Of a stretch of DNA of 64,000 nucleotides, positions 19,214 to 29,220 are shown piece after piece. The position numbers were made by a program, and so were the translations under genes. The stretch's first letter is position 1. Each line of letters starts with the position of its first letter. A model generated the notes under the pieces. It saw only the letters and a program-made list of their open reading frames with translations. It was not told where the DNA came from and made no database searches. Origin of the DNA: Mesostigma viride (lineage: Eukaryota; Streptophyta; Mesostigmatophyceae; Mesostigmatales; Mesostigmataceae); contig RPFO01000644.1 of the NCBI GenBank assembly GCA_009746045.1, forward strand, positions 315,501 through 379,500, given 5' to 3'.

Positions 19214-21926
19214 ATGTCTACCGCTCTGGACCAGCTCAGCGACGTCCGTTACGCGCGCATGTACTCGACCGCTCTCCTGGGCGACCTCGACCCCGCCGCG
19301 AGGGTGAAGGACCTCGTCGTCAAGGCGCAGGACAGCATCGTCATCAAGCCCAACAACGGGTACGGCACCAGCGCGACCAACCGCCTCAAGATCGTGGGAT
19401 CCACCGCCATAGACGGGGCGCTGTCCGTGGACAACGTTACCATCGACGGCAGCACCGTCAACTCGTCTTCCGGCAGCCTCGTGCTCTCGTCCGACGCCGG
19501 GTCGGTGCGCATGGCCGACGTGGTCGCCTCCGCGGCCTCCCTCTCGCCGGCCTCCGACGTGAACCTGACCCTCTCGGGCGGCGCCACCAAGTCGGTGTTG
19601 GTGGAGGGCGTCAAGTTCACCGACAACGCGGTCACCACCTCCAGCGGCACCCTTGCGATCAGCTCTGCCGGGTCCTCGGCCGCCGCGCTCCAGCTGGGCG
19701 GCGTCACGGTCACCGACGCCTCCGTGTCCTCCTCCACCGCCAACGGAAACCTGACCATGGCCAGCAACGGCACCGGCTCCGTGCTCCTGGACAACGTGAA
19801 GGTGAAGACCTCGGGCATCAGCAACAACGTGGCCAACGCCGACCTGACCCTGTCGTCCAACGGCACCGGGTCGGTGGTGATGGACAGCGTGAAGGTGAAG
19901 ACGGCGGGCATCACCACCAGCAGCGGCACGCTCTCGCTGACCTCCGCGGGGGCGGCGGCCAACCGTGTGGACGTGGCCGGCATCACGGTGACGAACGCCA
20001 GCATCAGTGCCGCGTCGGCGAGCACCGTGACGGTGGCGAAGGACCTGACCCTGACCAGCACCGCGGGCGGCAGCGGCAAGGTGACGACCTCGGCGGGCAA
20101 TCTGGAGCTGACCAGCGCGAGCGGCACGGTGGCCGTCACCGGGGCTTTGACGGGCTCCAGCACGATCACCAGCACCGGCAACATGGTGGTGGGAGGGGAC
20201 CTGAAGGTTGCGGGCGTTATCGACAGCACGAACGCGAGCGGGAACCTGGAGATCATGGACAAGACGATGAAGTTGGGCTACCAGCCCGGGTCCGCCACGG
20301 TCATGGATTTCCAGTTCGCCAACTCGTCGAACGCGATCTCGAACAGCATCGGACTCTCCACGTTCGCCGGCGCGACCGTCGGCGGGGGGGTGTTGAACAT
20401 CGCCACCACCGCCTACTCGAGGGCGGGATTCTATTACCCGTCGGCGTACACCAACATTCCCTCCAGCGTACTCGCTTGGAGTACCGATAACATCTCCATT
20501 GAATTTCCCATCACCATCACCAGCGCTTTGACGTCGGAGGCAGGGGCTATGGCCCAATTTCTGGGCATCGAACTCTACAACGCCGGAGGACAGCAATCCT
20601 TCTACCGGTTCACGGCCAACAACGGCGCGCTGAGGATCGATAGGAGTATCAATGGGACCGATAACAACGTCACATCAGACAATGTGGGCTTGTTGAATTC
20701 CGCCGGTACCTACCTGTTCAGGGTTTCGTTCGCGTGGTCAGGCGGGGTGTGCACCGGCACTTACACGTTCTCCAAGAACGGCGGGGCCACTATCCCCGTC
20801 ACGTGGGGTGGAAGTCCGACACAAGTTGCCACGGCTTATATGATGCCGGCGGGCGCGTCGATCGTCAACAGTTCCATCGCGATCGGAACGTACTTCACCG
20901 GCTACAACCAGGCGTGGACGGTCGACTACTTCAAGCTGACCAAGGGTGTGGCCTCGACCAACGCGGCCTCCGAAAACTCCGGCCTGTTCGTGGACGGCAG
21001 CGCCTCCTTCGGCAGCCGCGCCCTCACATGGCACATGGGCGCCGGCGAGACCTCGCAGGACAAGGGCGACTACACGGGCTCCTACTGGCACGTGGAGGGC
21101 GGCCAGCTGCTGCTCTCTCGCACCATCCTGGCGGCCGACCGCGAGGCGCCCGCCACCAACGTCAACCTGGCATCCCTGGCCAGCGGCTCCGACACGCTGC
21201 GGTGGGAGTTCTCCTCCTCCAAGGCCAGCACCGTCGGCAGCGCCACCTTCAGCGGCAGCGGCACCGTCGCGGACGGCGTGCTCAAGGAGTCCGGCTCCCA
21301 GTTCGACTCCGTGTCGCCCAACGTCACGGGCACGTTCTCTCTGATCATCAAGGTGCTGCCCCAGTTCGACCTGTCCACGCTGACCCTCCTGACCGACCTT
21401 GATCGAGTACGGCTACCTTGCCGTGCAGATCTCGAGCGGCGGCTTCCTGACCTTCTCCGACGGCGTGAACGCGGCCATCGTCATGGACACCCCCGTGCAC
21501 GCCGAGCCCTTCACCCTCTGCATCACCATGAGCGGGTCGCAGGTCAAGTTCTACCTGGACGGCGCCCTGGTGGCTTCCTCGGCCAACGGCGCGTTGGGCG
21601 CGAACCCGAATCTGGTGCTGTACGGCGGGTACGTCGGTAGCGTGTGGTACGACGACGTGCGCTTCGTGTCCGGCCAGGCGCTCACGGCGGCCAACACGAT
21701 GCTGTACGGCTGGCGGGAGATGTACGCGGCCAACCAGACGGTGACGTACGGTTTCCGCATCTCCAACAACGAGGGCCTGCAGCTGGTGAAGGTGCGCGGG
21801 TCGGGCGGCAGCAACGGATGGGTCGGCACCAACCCCGCGCCCAACACGGTGACGTCCGGCAACAGCATGGGCGCCATCGGGGCAGCCACCGCGTCCGTCA
21901 TCAGCGAGAGCCAGATGGCGTTTTGA
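19214..21926 (+). CDS. Fibre/adhesin-like repetitive structural protein with lectin-like C-terminus, frameshifted
   Basis: About 900 residues in total. After a short N-terminal head, residues 60-330 are a run of Ser/Thr/Ala/Gly/Val-rich beta-repeats (SSG.L.L.S, GTGSV.LDNVKV) typical of beta-helical or trimeric fibre shafts. Then come a beta-sandwich-like segment (about 350-590) and a second one (ALTWHMGAGE...) with LamG/concanavalin-like features such as VKFYLDGALVASS and YGGYVGSVWYDDVRF. The frame shifts at about 21,396-21,402, not in a long homopolymer, and resumes as IEYGYLAVQISSGG to the stop. The C-terminus (MYAANQTVTYGFRISNNEG... TASVISESQMAF) resembles tail-fibre tips. Likely a virion surface attachment protein, by composition rather than by a named family. 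Confidence 0.6.
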
Positions 21927-21950
21927 GCGCGTTTAACCCGCGAACCTTGA

Positions 21951-22314
21951 TCACACCAATCGGCGACGCCTAGCCAGAGCCGCAGAAGCTCCATGACCCA
22001 TCCTTCTGCGCTTGTTCATAATGACCTCTCCCAGTCGGTCTCTGGTTTTCGTCGCATTCTCAGCGTTCCTATAGGAGGTTACAAAGTCCTTTTCTGCGTC
22101 ACCTTTTTTAGCCCACCCCTCATTAAACCTGTTTTCCATCAGCCGAAGTTCTTCCTTGTCGGCTTCCGTTACGACATCCTCCAGTGCTGTGCCGCGGGGT
22201 ATGTTGGGGTACCGAGCCCGCATCATCGCCATTGAATTTGTTGTCTCTCTCAGAATGTGGCCGAAGTCGTTGGCGGCTTTCACTGCATCCTCTAGTCTGA
22301 GCGCGGCACTTCAT
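21951..22314 (-). pseudogene. Degenerate relative of the Cys3His proteins
   Basis: The ATG at 22314 opens MKCRAQTR, like MKCRAYTR of the next gene, and is preceded by TTTATAGTAGATC. The frame then shifts and a second one continues as LEDAVKAANDFGHILRE to a basic end. Only the first Cys of the module remains. It looks like a truncated paralogue that lost its zinc module and reading frame. Confidence 0.45.
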
Positions 22315-22460
22315 TTACACGATCTACTATAAAGAACGAAAAAAAGCACAACGGCCGCCTTTAGTACCTCTTCACGCGTTTGGCCTGTGAGTGGATCTGA
22401 GCCCTTTCCTTCCTCTGCCCCCTCCCCCTGTCCTGACTCCGTACGCCCCCGTGCCGTGCG

Positions 22461-23336
22461 CTACCTTCTTCGGCCGTGACCCGCCACCCAGGGGTCGATA
22501 TTCTCCGGCGGCACCTGTGGGGCGCCGTCCGGGCGCCAGTATTCTAATCGCCCTCCTCGCACCCTCTCGTACGGCGGGTGCCTGATGCCCGCTCTAAGTC
22601 TGTTCGGGATTCGCATTCTTTGCTCGTTTGATAGGGGATCCCGTGCCCAATTATAACGCTCGCGGGCAGTTGCCAGATCAGCCAGGGCCTTCATCAGTCT
22701 TACCCTGGACTCACTCCAATTAGGGTAATTGTTAAGAACTTCCTCCTGGAGATTATGTACTATACTGACCTGTCTGTCCAACTCCTCTCGTGCCTTTGCC
22801 AGGTCCGCTTCCCACTCGGCCTTGGCTTGGGCTTCGTACTTTTCGATCAATCGATCTTTCATCTCCTTATGTTTATTTTTCCCCATGGCCGCCGCATAGT
22901 TCAAACGATCCAGGTCATTCAACTGGGGCAATGCGAGCACGGATTTCTCCATATCGTCATATGTGGCGGCATTAATGTCGCGCCAGACAGGGACAGGTCC
23001 GCTGTTTGCCAGCAATTTTTTATGCTCGGTATCTCGGCCGAGATCGCCAGTGTTCTTCAGACTAAGCTCACTTAGCCCCTTTGTCAGCTCCGCCACCCCG
23101 GGCGCGTCTTCTTTCGGTTCCTTCAGGCTAAGCTCACCAAACCTCTCCGCAATATTGTCCACGTCGTACGCCCGCGTTCGATGCCTCGGTCGCCGCGGAC
23201 GTCCGGGCGCGCTAGTGAATGCATGCGTGCTGTGCCCTCCGCGCGCTACCGGTTGCCCCTTGTGCAGGCGGCATCTCCCTCTCGCGACTTCTATGTTGCA
23301 TGCCCCTCCACTCCTGGTATAAGCGCGACACTTCAT
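22461..23336 (-). CDS. Cys3His-module protein with helical body
   Basis: 291 residues. The N-terminus has C3-x9-C13-x8-C22-x2-H25 immediately after the initiator Met. Two short related motifs (RFGELSLKEP and GLSELSLKNT) follow, then a long charged helical region. The ATG overlaps the stop of the small membrane-protein gene as ATGA, so the two are probably transcribed together. Function unknown; same module family as the genes at 12.9-15.8 kb. Confidence 0.65.
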   Translation of the reverse strand: MKCRAYTRSGGACNIEVARGRCRLHKGQPVARGGHSTHAFTSAPGRPRRPRHRTRAYDVDNIAERFGELSLKEPKEDAPGVAELTKGLSELSLKNTGDLGRDTEHKKLLANSGPVPVWRDINAATYDDMEKSVLALPQLNDLDRLNYAAAMGKNKHKEMKDRLIEKYEAQAKAEWEADLAKAREELDRQVSIVHNLQEEVLNNYPNWSESRVRLMKALADLATARERYNWARDPLSNEQRMRIPNRLRAGIRHPPYERVRGGRLEYWRPDGAPQVPPENIDPWVAGHGRRR

Positions 23337-23575
23337 CGTATCTTACTCTTCAAGGACAGAATAAATTTTATAACGGGCGTGTTCTGGCCTAGCGCGTAGC
23401 GCAGGCCCTCGCCTATCACCACCAATGCGGCGAACCAGCCCGCTATCTCGGACGCCCTCAAGCGGCGTCCACCCGCGTAATAAGCGAACGCGGCACCGGC
23501 CGCCAGTGTGGCGAGCCAGTCGAATAGAGCACTGCCAAACACGCGAAAGGAGCGCAGGTAGGCTATCAGAGACAT
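23333..23575 (-). CDS. Small two-TM membrane protein
   Basis: 80 residues with two hydrophobic segments, roughly FDWLATLAAGAAFAYYAG (18-36) and IAGWFAALVVIGEGLRYAL (44-62), and basic ends. The ATG has an AT-rich upstream TGATATATTTTTAG. Small proteins of this type with a conserved FDW before the first segment are common in giant viruses, but I cannot name a family. Possibly a virion inner-membrane protein. Confidence 0.6.
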   Translation of the reverse strand: MSLIAYLRSFRVFGSALFDWLATLAAGAAFAYYAGGRRLRASEIAGWFAALVVIGEGLRYALGQNTPVIKFILSLKSKIR

Positions 23576-23592
23576 GGCGTATTGATATATTT

Positions 23593-25932
23593 TTAGTCGT
23601 CATTAAAAAACGCGGGGTTCGGCGCCTGCGCCTGCACCTTCATCGGCGTCACGCGCATTGCCTTACGAGGTTGGGGCGCAGGACCGGGGGGAGGGGCGTC
23701 CGGTACGGGCGTAACGCGCTTCTTAGGTTTGGGTTCAGGGTTTAGTTCTGGCGCGTCGAGGCCAGATATATCCAGCCTGCCCTGCTTCCACGTGCTGCGA
23801 CCAAGCTGGCGAACATATTCGCGCAATGCCAACTCTTCTTCCGGAGTCATATGGTCCTCTACGACACCAACGTTGGGAATAAAATCCGAAAAATCCGTCT
23901 CCGGCTTTTTATACCCCGCCTTGTACCCCCGCCACTTCCCCTTGAGTTTCACACCCTCGGGAGGTGCAGCAGTCCAAACAATTGGCTGGCGTGCGTTTGC
24001 CTCGACGATCGGTCTCTTCTTCTTCTCTTTCTTTTCCTTCTCGTTGGCTTTCCTGATCTCGGATGCCTCCCACCTTTTCCCTAACCGCCTGAATTTCATC
24101 TGCTGCATCCGCACCCACGCCCATTCCGCAGCGTTGAAGTTGACAGGCCTGGAGTTAAACGGTTCGAAATTCAGATACGGCAAACCCTCTTTGTCCACGC
24201 CCACGCTGTATAAGTCCTTGAACGACTGCTTTAGTTTTTTCATGCCCGCTGCCGTTGGCGGGGGCATGGGGAAAATTGCGGGATGTCTCTTTGCCCGCCG
24301 CACCTCCTGACTATACGATGTGCGCACGCCGCGTGCTATCCACGATACAGGTATCAACGCCTGGTAATGGTCGCGATGGAAAAATATGTACACTGGCTCA
24401 TTTTCCGACCTCCACGACCCTTGTTCCCTTTCCGCCCTCTCGACATCCTGCCTCCCCCCCCCGGGCAGCAACATGTGCCTCAGCACGTATTTCCCGTCAC
24501 GTGTGGGAGTCGCCGTAAAGGTGTGGATGTCCGTTTTGGCGTGATACGCGAATAGAGCCATCATGCTATCATCTGCCCATTCGCGATCTTGCAACATGCT
24601 TGTCATCTCCTTACGCAACTGCGCGTCATTTTTACCATGGGCGACGTTCATGATCCCCAACTTCTCCCGGTTTTTTAGATAGTGCCGTAACTTACTCGAC
24701 AGACCGCGTTTTAAACGCTCAGATTCCTGCTGAATGGCTTTCTGATCGATAGGGGTATTCGTTTGGAACGCCCTGCTGACAACAAACGAGTACCAAAAGC
24801 AATTGCCGTCGCCTTCAACATTGCGTTTGAACGCGATACCGTATTTGTTATATCGAGGCTTGTCAAACACTACGGGGACGTCCACCTCGGGCATTATCTC
24901 GGGATAGTACACTATTGCGGTCGGCGAGGACACCTTGGTCTTTACGACAACGTCCTGTTCCTGGGGCAAATCTGCGGCGGGCGGGGGCGGGCGGGGAAAC
25001 GGGGGCGGAGACGGAGCGATGTCCTCTGCTTGCACACTTTCGCCATCGGAGAGGCCGAACGACATCATCGAGACGGCGTCGTCGTCCTCCTTCCTCGCCT
25101 TCTTGGCGCGAGGGGCTTGTGGAGGACCGCCCCTCTTCGCATTTTTCTTGGCGGGGATGCGCGCCATCCCGACCTGTTTCATCCACGCCCGCAGGTCCTT
25201 GAGAGTCGCTGGCGGCGACTGGTGCTTGTCGGCGTACCCGGTCCGTGTTGCGTACTCGGCGAGTCTGGCGGCCATCGCGGCGGGGTCTGCGGGCGCCCTT
25301 CGCTTGGGGATGCGCACTAGCGGGTGGTCCGCTCCGTATTCCGCTATCATCTTTTCTCGTTCGGGGATACACTCGTTGACGGCCCACCTGGTCTTCAGGG
25401 CACGGGGCTTGAGCTGGTCACACCGCTTCTTCGGGCGCGGCTTCTTCGCGCGTGGCGCCTTCGCGGGGGGCGCCGCCGGCACGGGCGCTCGAACCGGCAC
25501 CACCACCGGCACGGGCGCTCGAACCGGCACAACCACCGGCACGGGCGCTCGAACCGGCACGGGCGCTCGAACCGGCACCACCACCGGCACGGGCGCTCGA
25601 ACCGGCACGGGCGCTCGAACCGGCACAACCACCGGCACGGGCGCTCGAACCGGCACCACCACCGGCACCGGCGCTGCAGGCCCTCGTACCCCCCCCGCCG
25701 CTTCTGTTTCGACAGGGGTTAATGGGTAGGCTAGGACGGCCTCCGCGCGCGCCGGCCCTGGGTCCCTCGACCGTGCGGGTGTCCTGTCCTTGGCGGGCAT
25801 CCTCTTCCGCGGCTGCACCTTTCCGTGCCTCTCCGCCATCTCCATGGTGTAATGATCGCACAGGCCGGCGTTCCACTTCTTCCTCAGCGTGGCCAGCGAA
25901 AAGTGCTGGCAATCTTGTGGCCTGTAACTCAT
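23593..25932 (-). CDS. OTU-domain cysteine protease (deubiquitinase-like)
   Basis: 779 residues. N-terminal region with QHFSLATLRKKWNAGLCDHY, then a low-complexity block of APVPVVVPVR repeats (about 88-155) and a basic segment. A helical module RLAEYATRTGY...LKDLRAWMKQVGMARIP (about 223-260) is shared with the next gene. The OTU domain starts near residue 365: GDGNCFWYSF with catalytic D375 and Cys378, and FFHRDHYQALIP with His522. OTU enzymes cleave ubiquitin chains; in viruses they typically counter host ubiquitin-dependent responses or act in uncoating. The C-terminus is basic with a disordered tail. The frame is intact. Confidence 0.8.
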   Translation of the reverse strand: MSYRPQDCQHFSLATLRKKWNAGLCDHYTMEMAERHGKVQPRKRMPAKDRTPARSRDPGPARAEAVLAYPLTPVETEAAGGVRGPAAPVPVVVPVRAPVPVVVPVRAPVPVRAPVPVVVPVRAPVPVRAPVPVVVPVRAPVPVVVPVRAPVPAAPPAKAPRAKKPRPKKRCDQLKPRALKTRWAVNECIPEREKMIAEYGADHPLVRIPKRRAPADPAAMAARLAEYATRTGYADKHQSPPATLKDLRAWMKQVGMARIPAKKNAKRGGPPQAPRAKKARKEDDDAVSMMSFGLSDGESVQAEDIAPSPPPFPRPPPPAADLPQEQDVVVKTKVSSPTAIVYYPEIMPEVDVPVVFDKPRYNKYGIAFKRNVEGDGNCFWYSFVVSRAFQTNTPIDQKAIQQESERLKRGLSSKLRHYLKNREKLGIMNVAHGKNDAQLRKEMTSMLQDREWADDSMMALFAYHAKTDIHTFTATPTRDGKYVLRHMLLPGGGRQDVERAEREQGSWRSENEPVYIFFHRDHYQALIPVSWIARGVRTSYSQEVRRAKRHPAIFPMPPPTAAGMKKLKQSFKDLYSVGVDKEGLPYLNFEPFNSRPVNFNAAEWAWVRMQQMKFRRLGKRWEASEIRKANEKEKKEKKKRPIVEANARQPIVWTAAPPEGVKLKGKWRGYKAGYKKPETDFSDFIPNVGVVEDHMTPEEELALREYVRQLGRSTWKQGRLDISGLDAPELNPEPKPKKRVTPVPDAPPPGPAPQPRKAMRVTPMKVQAQAPNPAFFNDD
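25470..25665. repeat. Minisatellite inside the OTU gene
   Basis: Near-perfect units of CGGCACGGGCGCTCGAAC with interspersed ACCACCGG encode the APVPVR and VVVPVR repeats. Unit lengths are multiples of three, so the frame is preserved. Confidence 0.85.
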
Positions 25933-26012
25933 GGCGCGGGAGCTTTACTAGATATCACACATCTTTTTTTTGTAATACAAAGTCCGTTTTGAGTTTTCTA
26001 TAGCCCAGAGCC

Positions 26013-26543
26013 TCAGACTCGCCCCCACATAATGTTAGGCCTCGTGGCACGGTCTTCGACATTCCACCTCTTGAACATGGAGTTCCGCACACGTTTACAT
26101 TGGCCCAGGCCCCATCTGCGTACGAGCGTTCGGCTTGGTGGATACTTCTCTCCCAGTTTCATGCACGACGCGCGGTTCCTGGTCGGCCTCTTCCTCGGCA
26201 TCTTAGCCTTTTTACACTGACCCATGTCCCTACGCCTTTGCAGTGCCTTCCGACCAGCGGGGCACGGAGGCGGCATGCGTTTCATGCCTTTCGAGGCCAT
26301 CCACTCCCTCAGGTGCTTCATTCGAAGCCCCCTCTGATTGGAAGGGACGGGAAAGCCGGTCCTGTCTGCAAAAGATATTACCCTCGCGATGCGCGCCTCG
26401 GCCGACTGGTATGGCCTGGCCGGTTTCCAATCCACCGGTACGGGCCTGGTGAGCCAGGCGGGTTTGGCGGTTTTTTTTTTCCTCACGGGCAATGCCATCG
26501 GGAACTCGTCGATCGTCGGCGCTGTCTGCCTTGTTCGCACCAT
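26013..26543 (-). CDS. Basic protein sharing a module with the OTU protease
   Basis: 176 residues, strongly basic, with several CKK/CKR motifs. Residues about 50-95 (RIARVISFADRTGF ... MKHLREWMASKGMKRMP) match the RLAEYATRTGY ... LKDLRAWMKQVGMARIP segment of the OTU protein to its left, in the same order and spacing. Both probably bind the same partner or DNA through this module. Intact frame. No named family recognised. Confidence 0.6.
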   Translation of the reverse strand: MVRTRQTAPTIDEFPMALPVRKKKTAKPAWLTRPVPVDWKPARPYQSAEARIARVISFADRTGFPVPSNQRGLRMKHLREWMASKGMKRMPPPCPAGRKALQRRRDMGQCKKAKMPRKRPTRNRASCMKLGEKYPPSRTLVRRWGLGQCKRVRNSMFKRWNVEDRATRPNIMWGRV

Positions 26544-26566
26544 TTTGCTGCCTGTAGGTATCGTAC

Positions 26567-26842
26567 CTAAGCGCGCAGATTTTTTTTTTTGACTTCATGC
26601 ATGTCCTTTGGGGCGTAGGCCCTCCATGAAGTGTGCTCACCGCCACCCTCCAGTTCTCTTATGAACGCGTCAGTGTCCGCAATCATTTTATTGAACCTGT
26701 CATCTTCAGCTGCCTGTTTTTTACCGATATTCCGTTCCTCGCGGAGATCTGCCTGGTACTTTTGACGTTGCGCGGGGGTCATTTTTTTGTACAGATTCTT
26801 GTCACCTGCTTTCATCAGCCTCGCTCTTGTGGAGTGATACAT
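26567..26842 (-). CDS. Small charged helical protein
   Basis: 91 residues, predicted mostly helical (KKMTPAQRQKYQADLREERN...AAEDDRFNKMIAD), rich in Lys, Arg, Asp and Glu. It shares the direction of the genes on either side and lies 24 bp from the left-hand one. The poly-A/T run just before the stop (26,580-26,590) could shift the extreme C-terminus. Unknown function. Confidence 0.5.
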   Translation of the reverse strand: MYHSTRARLMKAGDKNLYKKMTPAQRQKYQADLREERNIGKKQAAEDDRFNKMIADTDAFIRELEGGGEHTSWRAYAPKDMHEVKKKNLRA

Positions 26843-26971
26843 TCTTTTGTTTCGTATTACACAGGAAAATTAATCACATGTGCGCATGTGCGTCACTTGG
26901 GTTGCAATAATGCTCCTTCTTCCGTCGCTCTCGCACGCTGTCTAAATCCACATGTCCTCTCCGACGGGGCA

Positions 26972-28004
26972 TTATTTGGCACACATGCCAACCCTCCTGC
27001 TGACCCCCGTGACCCACACTGTGCGGCGGCCGCTGGGGTCGTCGGCCATGCGCACGTTGCCCGTGATCTGCCCGCCGTACGGCCCCAGGAGGTCCGCTAC
27101 GAGCCCGGACGTCACGCGCTTGGTGAACGTGGACTTGTGTCCCAGGAAATCTACAAAGAACATCCTGCGAAACTCGGACAGGGGGACGAAACCTTCCGGC
27201 TTCAGCACGACCAGGTCGCTGTGGGTGAGGAACAGCCGCATCATGCTGGCCAGGTTCCTAATGTCCAGCGCTGGTTCTCCGTCGTTGTCGTGGCGGTCCG
27301 CGTCCGCCCCGATGTCGCTCTCTTCCTCCTGGGCCGATCTCCATCCGAGCCTGGCCGTGAGCGCGTCGGCGTGAGGGTCGTCTTTGGGCCTCCACTTGTG
27401 GGAGGACCCTTGCGCCTTGCTGAAGGAGCCCGTTATCTTTTCCCTGATCTCCCTTATCCACGTGTTCATCCACACGGGCGCCGCCCCGCCCTCCTTGAGG
27501 ATGTGCGAGCGGACTTGGCGGAGTCCCTTGAGATCCGCCAACTCGATTTCGGGGAACCCGTGACACTCCTCGAGGAACGCGTCCTCCGCGTCGGTGATAT
27601 CCGTGAAGAGGCCGTGTTCGGCGGCATACTTGACCATCCATTGTCGCATTTCCTTCTTGCTGTTCGCCGCATCCCTCCCGGCAAAGTACTTGTCCCCGTC
27701 GAACCAGACGGGAAAGGGCGGGAGCTCGCGACCGGGTCTGGGCAGGGGCGACACGATGGCCACGTTTTGCAGCCAGTGCCAGTTGTTCGGGGCCTCCGTG
27801 ACGTACGCCGGGGCTGACACGCGCGCGAGGATGCCCCCCTTGGCGGACAGGATCGACACCCTGGCACATGCGCGCCTCTTCGGTCTTTCCGCCGGCGTCC
27901 ACCGCGGCCAGCACGTCCATGTCGTAAGGGGGGTGTCCCTTCATATCCAGGAACGAGTCGAAGGCGGGCGACAGTCCGGTCTTTACGAACGGCCAGTCCA
28001 CCAT
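26972..28004 (-). CDS. Unknown protein, probable frameshift near the N-terminus
   Basis: A long frame (about 295 residues) from about 27,859 has no ATG start but continues an upstream frame that opens at 28004 with MVDWPFVKTGLSPAF and FLDMKGHPPYDMDVLAAVD. A one-base change at about 27,860-27,890 joins them into about 340 residues. C-terminal features: HSDLVVLKPEGFVPLSEFRR and FFVDFLGHKSTFTKRVTSG, suggestive of a winged-helix-like end. The reconstructed start overlaps the first bases of the capsid frame on the other strand, which is odd (see findings). Not identified. Confidence 0.45.
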
Positions 28005-29220
28005 GTCCCCCAACGTTGCGCCACCCCACCATGTTCCCGATTTGATCACGAAGGCGCACGTGTACATCGAACTGCCGGCGATGGCAGAGTGGAAGACTAA
28101 CCCTCCCACCCTGGGGCAGGCGTGGTGGCAGATTTTTGACCCGCTGTACGACGATCTGGCGCGCGTGCTCATCAAGAAGGTGGAATTCCGCATCGGCGGC
28201 TACACGATCGAGGAGATGACCGGCGAGTTCTTGCACGTGTGGGACCAGCTGTCGCGCGATCCTAGCACCAGCCACGTGGAGAACGTGCCTACCAAGCACG
28301 GCGGCGTGGTGAGGAAGTACGGCGGCGGCCAGACCGGCAGCGTGCCCAGCCACATCTACGTCCCCCTGCAGTTCTCCTTTTGCCAGGAGGAGGGCATGGC
28401 GCTGCCCATCATCGCCCTGCAGTACCACGACGCGCGCATCCGCATCCAGCTGGCTACCAAGGACGAGATCTTTACCCACATGGCGGGCGGGACTAAGTAC
28501 CCCGCCACCTCCCTCTGCAAGGAACCCAAGCTGTGGGACCAGATCACCAGCAGTGACACCACATACCGAACCAACATGGTCAAGAGCGGCATGCCAACCG
28601 ACATCACCAAGATGCGCCTGGTCCTGCGCTACGTGTACCTGGACGACTTCGAGCGCCGGCAGTTCGCCACAAGCGCGCACGAGTACCTCATCACGGTCAC
28701 GCAACAGTACGACCATTTCGTGGAAGGCGCCGATCTGGACACGATCACCCTCCCCTTCTCCCACCCCATCAAGGAGCTGATTTTCTTCTACAAGGCAGAG
28801 GCGCGCCTGACCGACCCCACCATTTCCACTGACCCCACCCAGGCTATATGGAACTTTACCAACAAGAGCAACCCCGACGGACACCTGTTCACCACCGCCA
28901 ACCTGACCCTGAACTCGCAACAAGTGTTCGGGGAGGGGCGCGACCCTGTATACTTTTCCTACCTCCTGCCCCTGCAGACACACACCTGCATCCCCAGGGA
29001 CAAGCACGTGTACGTCATGCCCTTTGGCCTGAAGCCAGAGGACTGGAAGCCGAACGGCACCATCAACTTTTCGCGCCTGGACACCGTCAAGCTTGTGCTC
29101 AAGGGGATGAGCTCCGACCCCACCAAACCCCTGCCCAAGGGTGTCATCACCATCTACGCGCGGTCCTTCAATGTTCTCAAGATCACTAATGGCATGGGCG
29201 GGCTGCGGTTCGCATCTTAA
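28003..29220 (+). CDS. NCLDV major capsid protein (double jelly roll), N-terminus missing
   Basis: 405 residues. Typical capsid signatures are in order: DLITKAHVYIELP, ALIKKVEFRIGG, GEFLHVWDQL, IYVPLQFSFCQEEGMALP followed by IALQYHDARIRI, and near the end YVMPFGLKPEDWKPNGTINFSRLD. This is the viral protein that builds the icosahedral capsid as trimers. Family members begin about 60 residues further upstream (first strands before the RNGDLI motif); here the frame is closed by a TAA at 27,925 and no matching N-terminus is visible in other frames. The C-terminal half appears intact. An AATAAA lies right after the stop. In an endogenous copy this truncation may be real; an upstream exon is the alternative. 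Confidence 0.92.
   Translation: MSPNVAPPHHVPDLITKAHVYIELPAMAEWKTNPPTLGQAWWQIFDPLYDDLARVLIKKVEFRIGGYTIEEMTGEFLHVWDQLSRDPSTSHVENVPTKHGGVVRKYGGGQTGSVPSHIYVPLQFSFCQEEGMALPIIALQYHDARIRIQLATKDEIFTHMAGGTKYPATSLCKEPKLWDQITSSDTTYRTNMVKSGMPTDITKMRLVLRYVYLDDFERRQFATSAHEYLITVTQQYDHFVEGADLDTITLPFSHPIKELIFFYKAEARLTDPTISTDPTQAIWNFTNKSNPDGHLFTTANLTLNSQQVFGEGRDPVYFSYLLPLQTHTCIPRDKHVYVMPFGLKPEDWKPNGTINFSRLDTVKLVLKGMSSDPTKPLPKGVITIYARSFNVLKITNGMGGLRFAS

Noticed and set aside
19193..20596. 467-residue minus-strand frame opposite the fibre gene
   Set aside because: It mirrors the GC-rich fibre coding sequence, is Gly/His/Arg-rich without motifs and overlaps the shared promoter.
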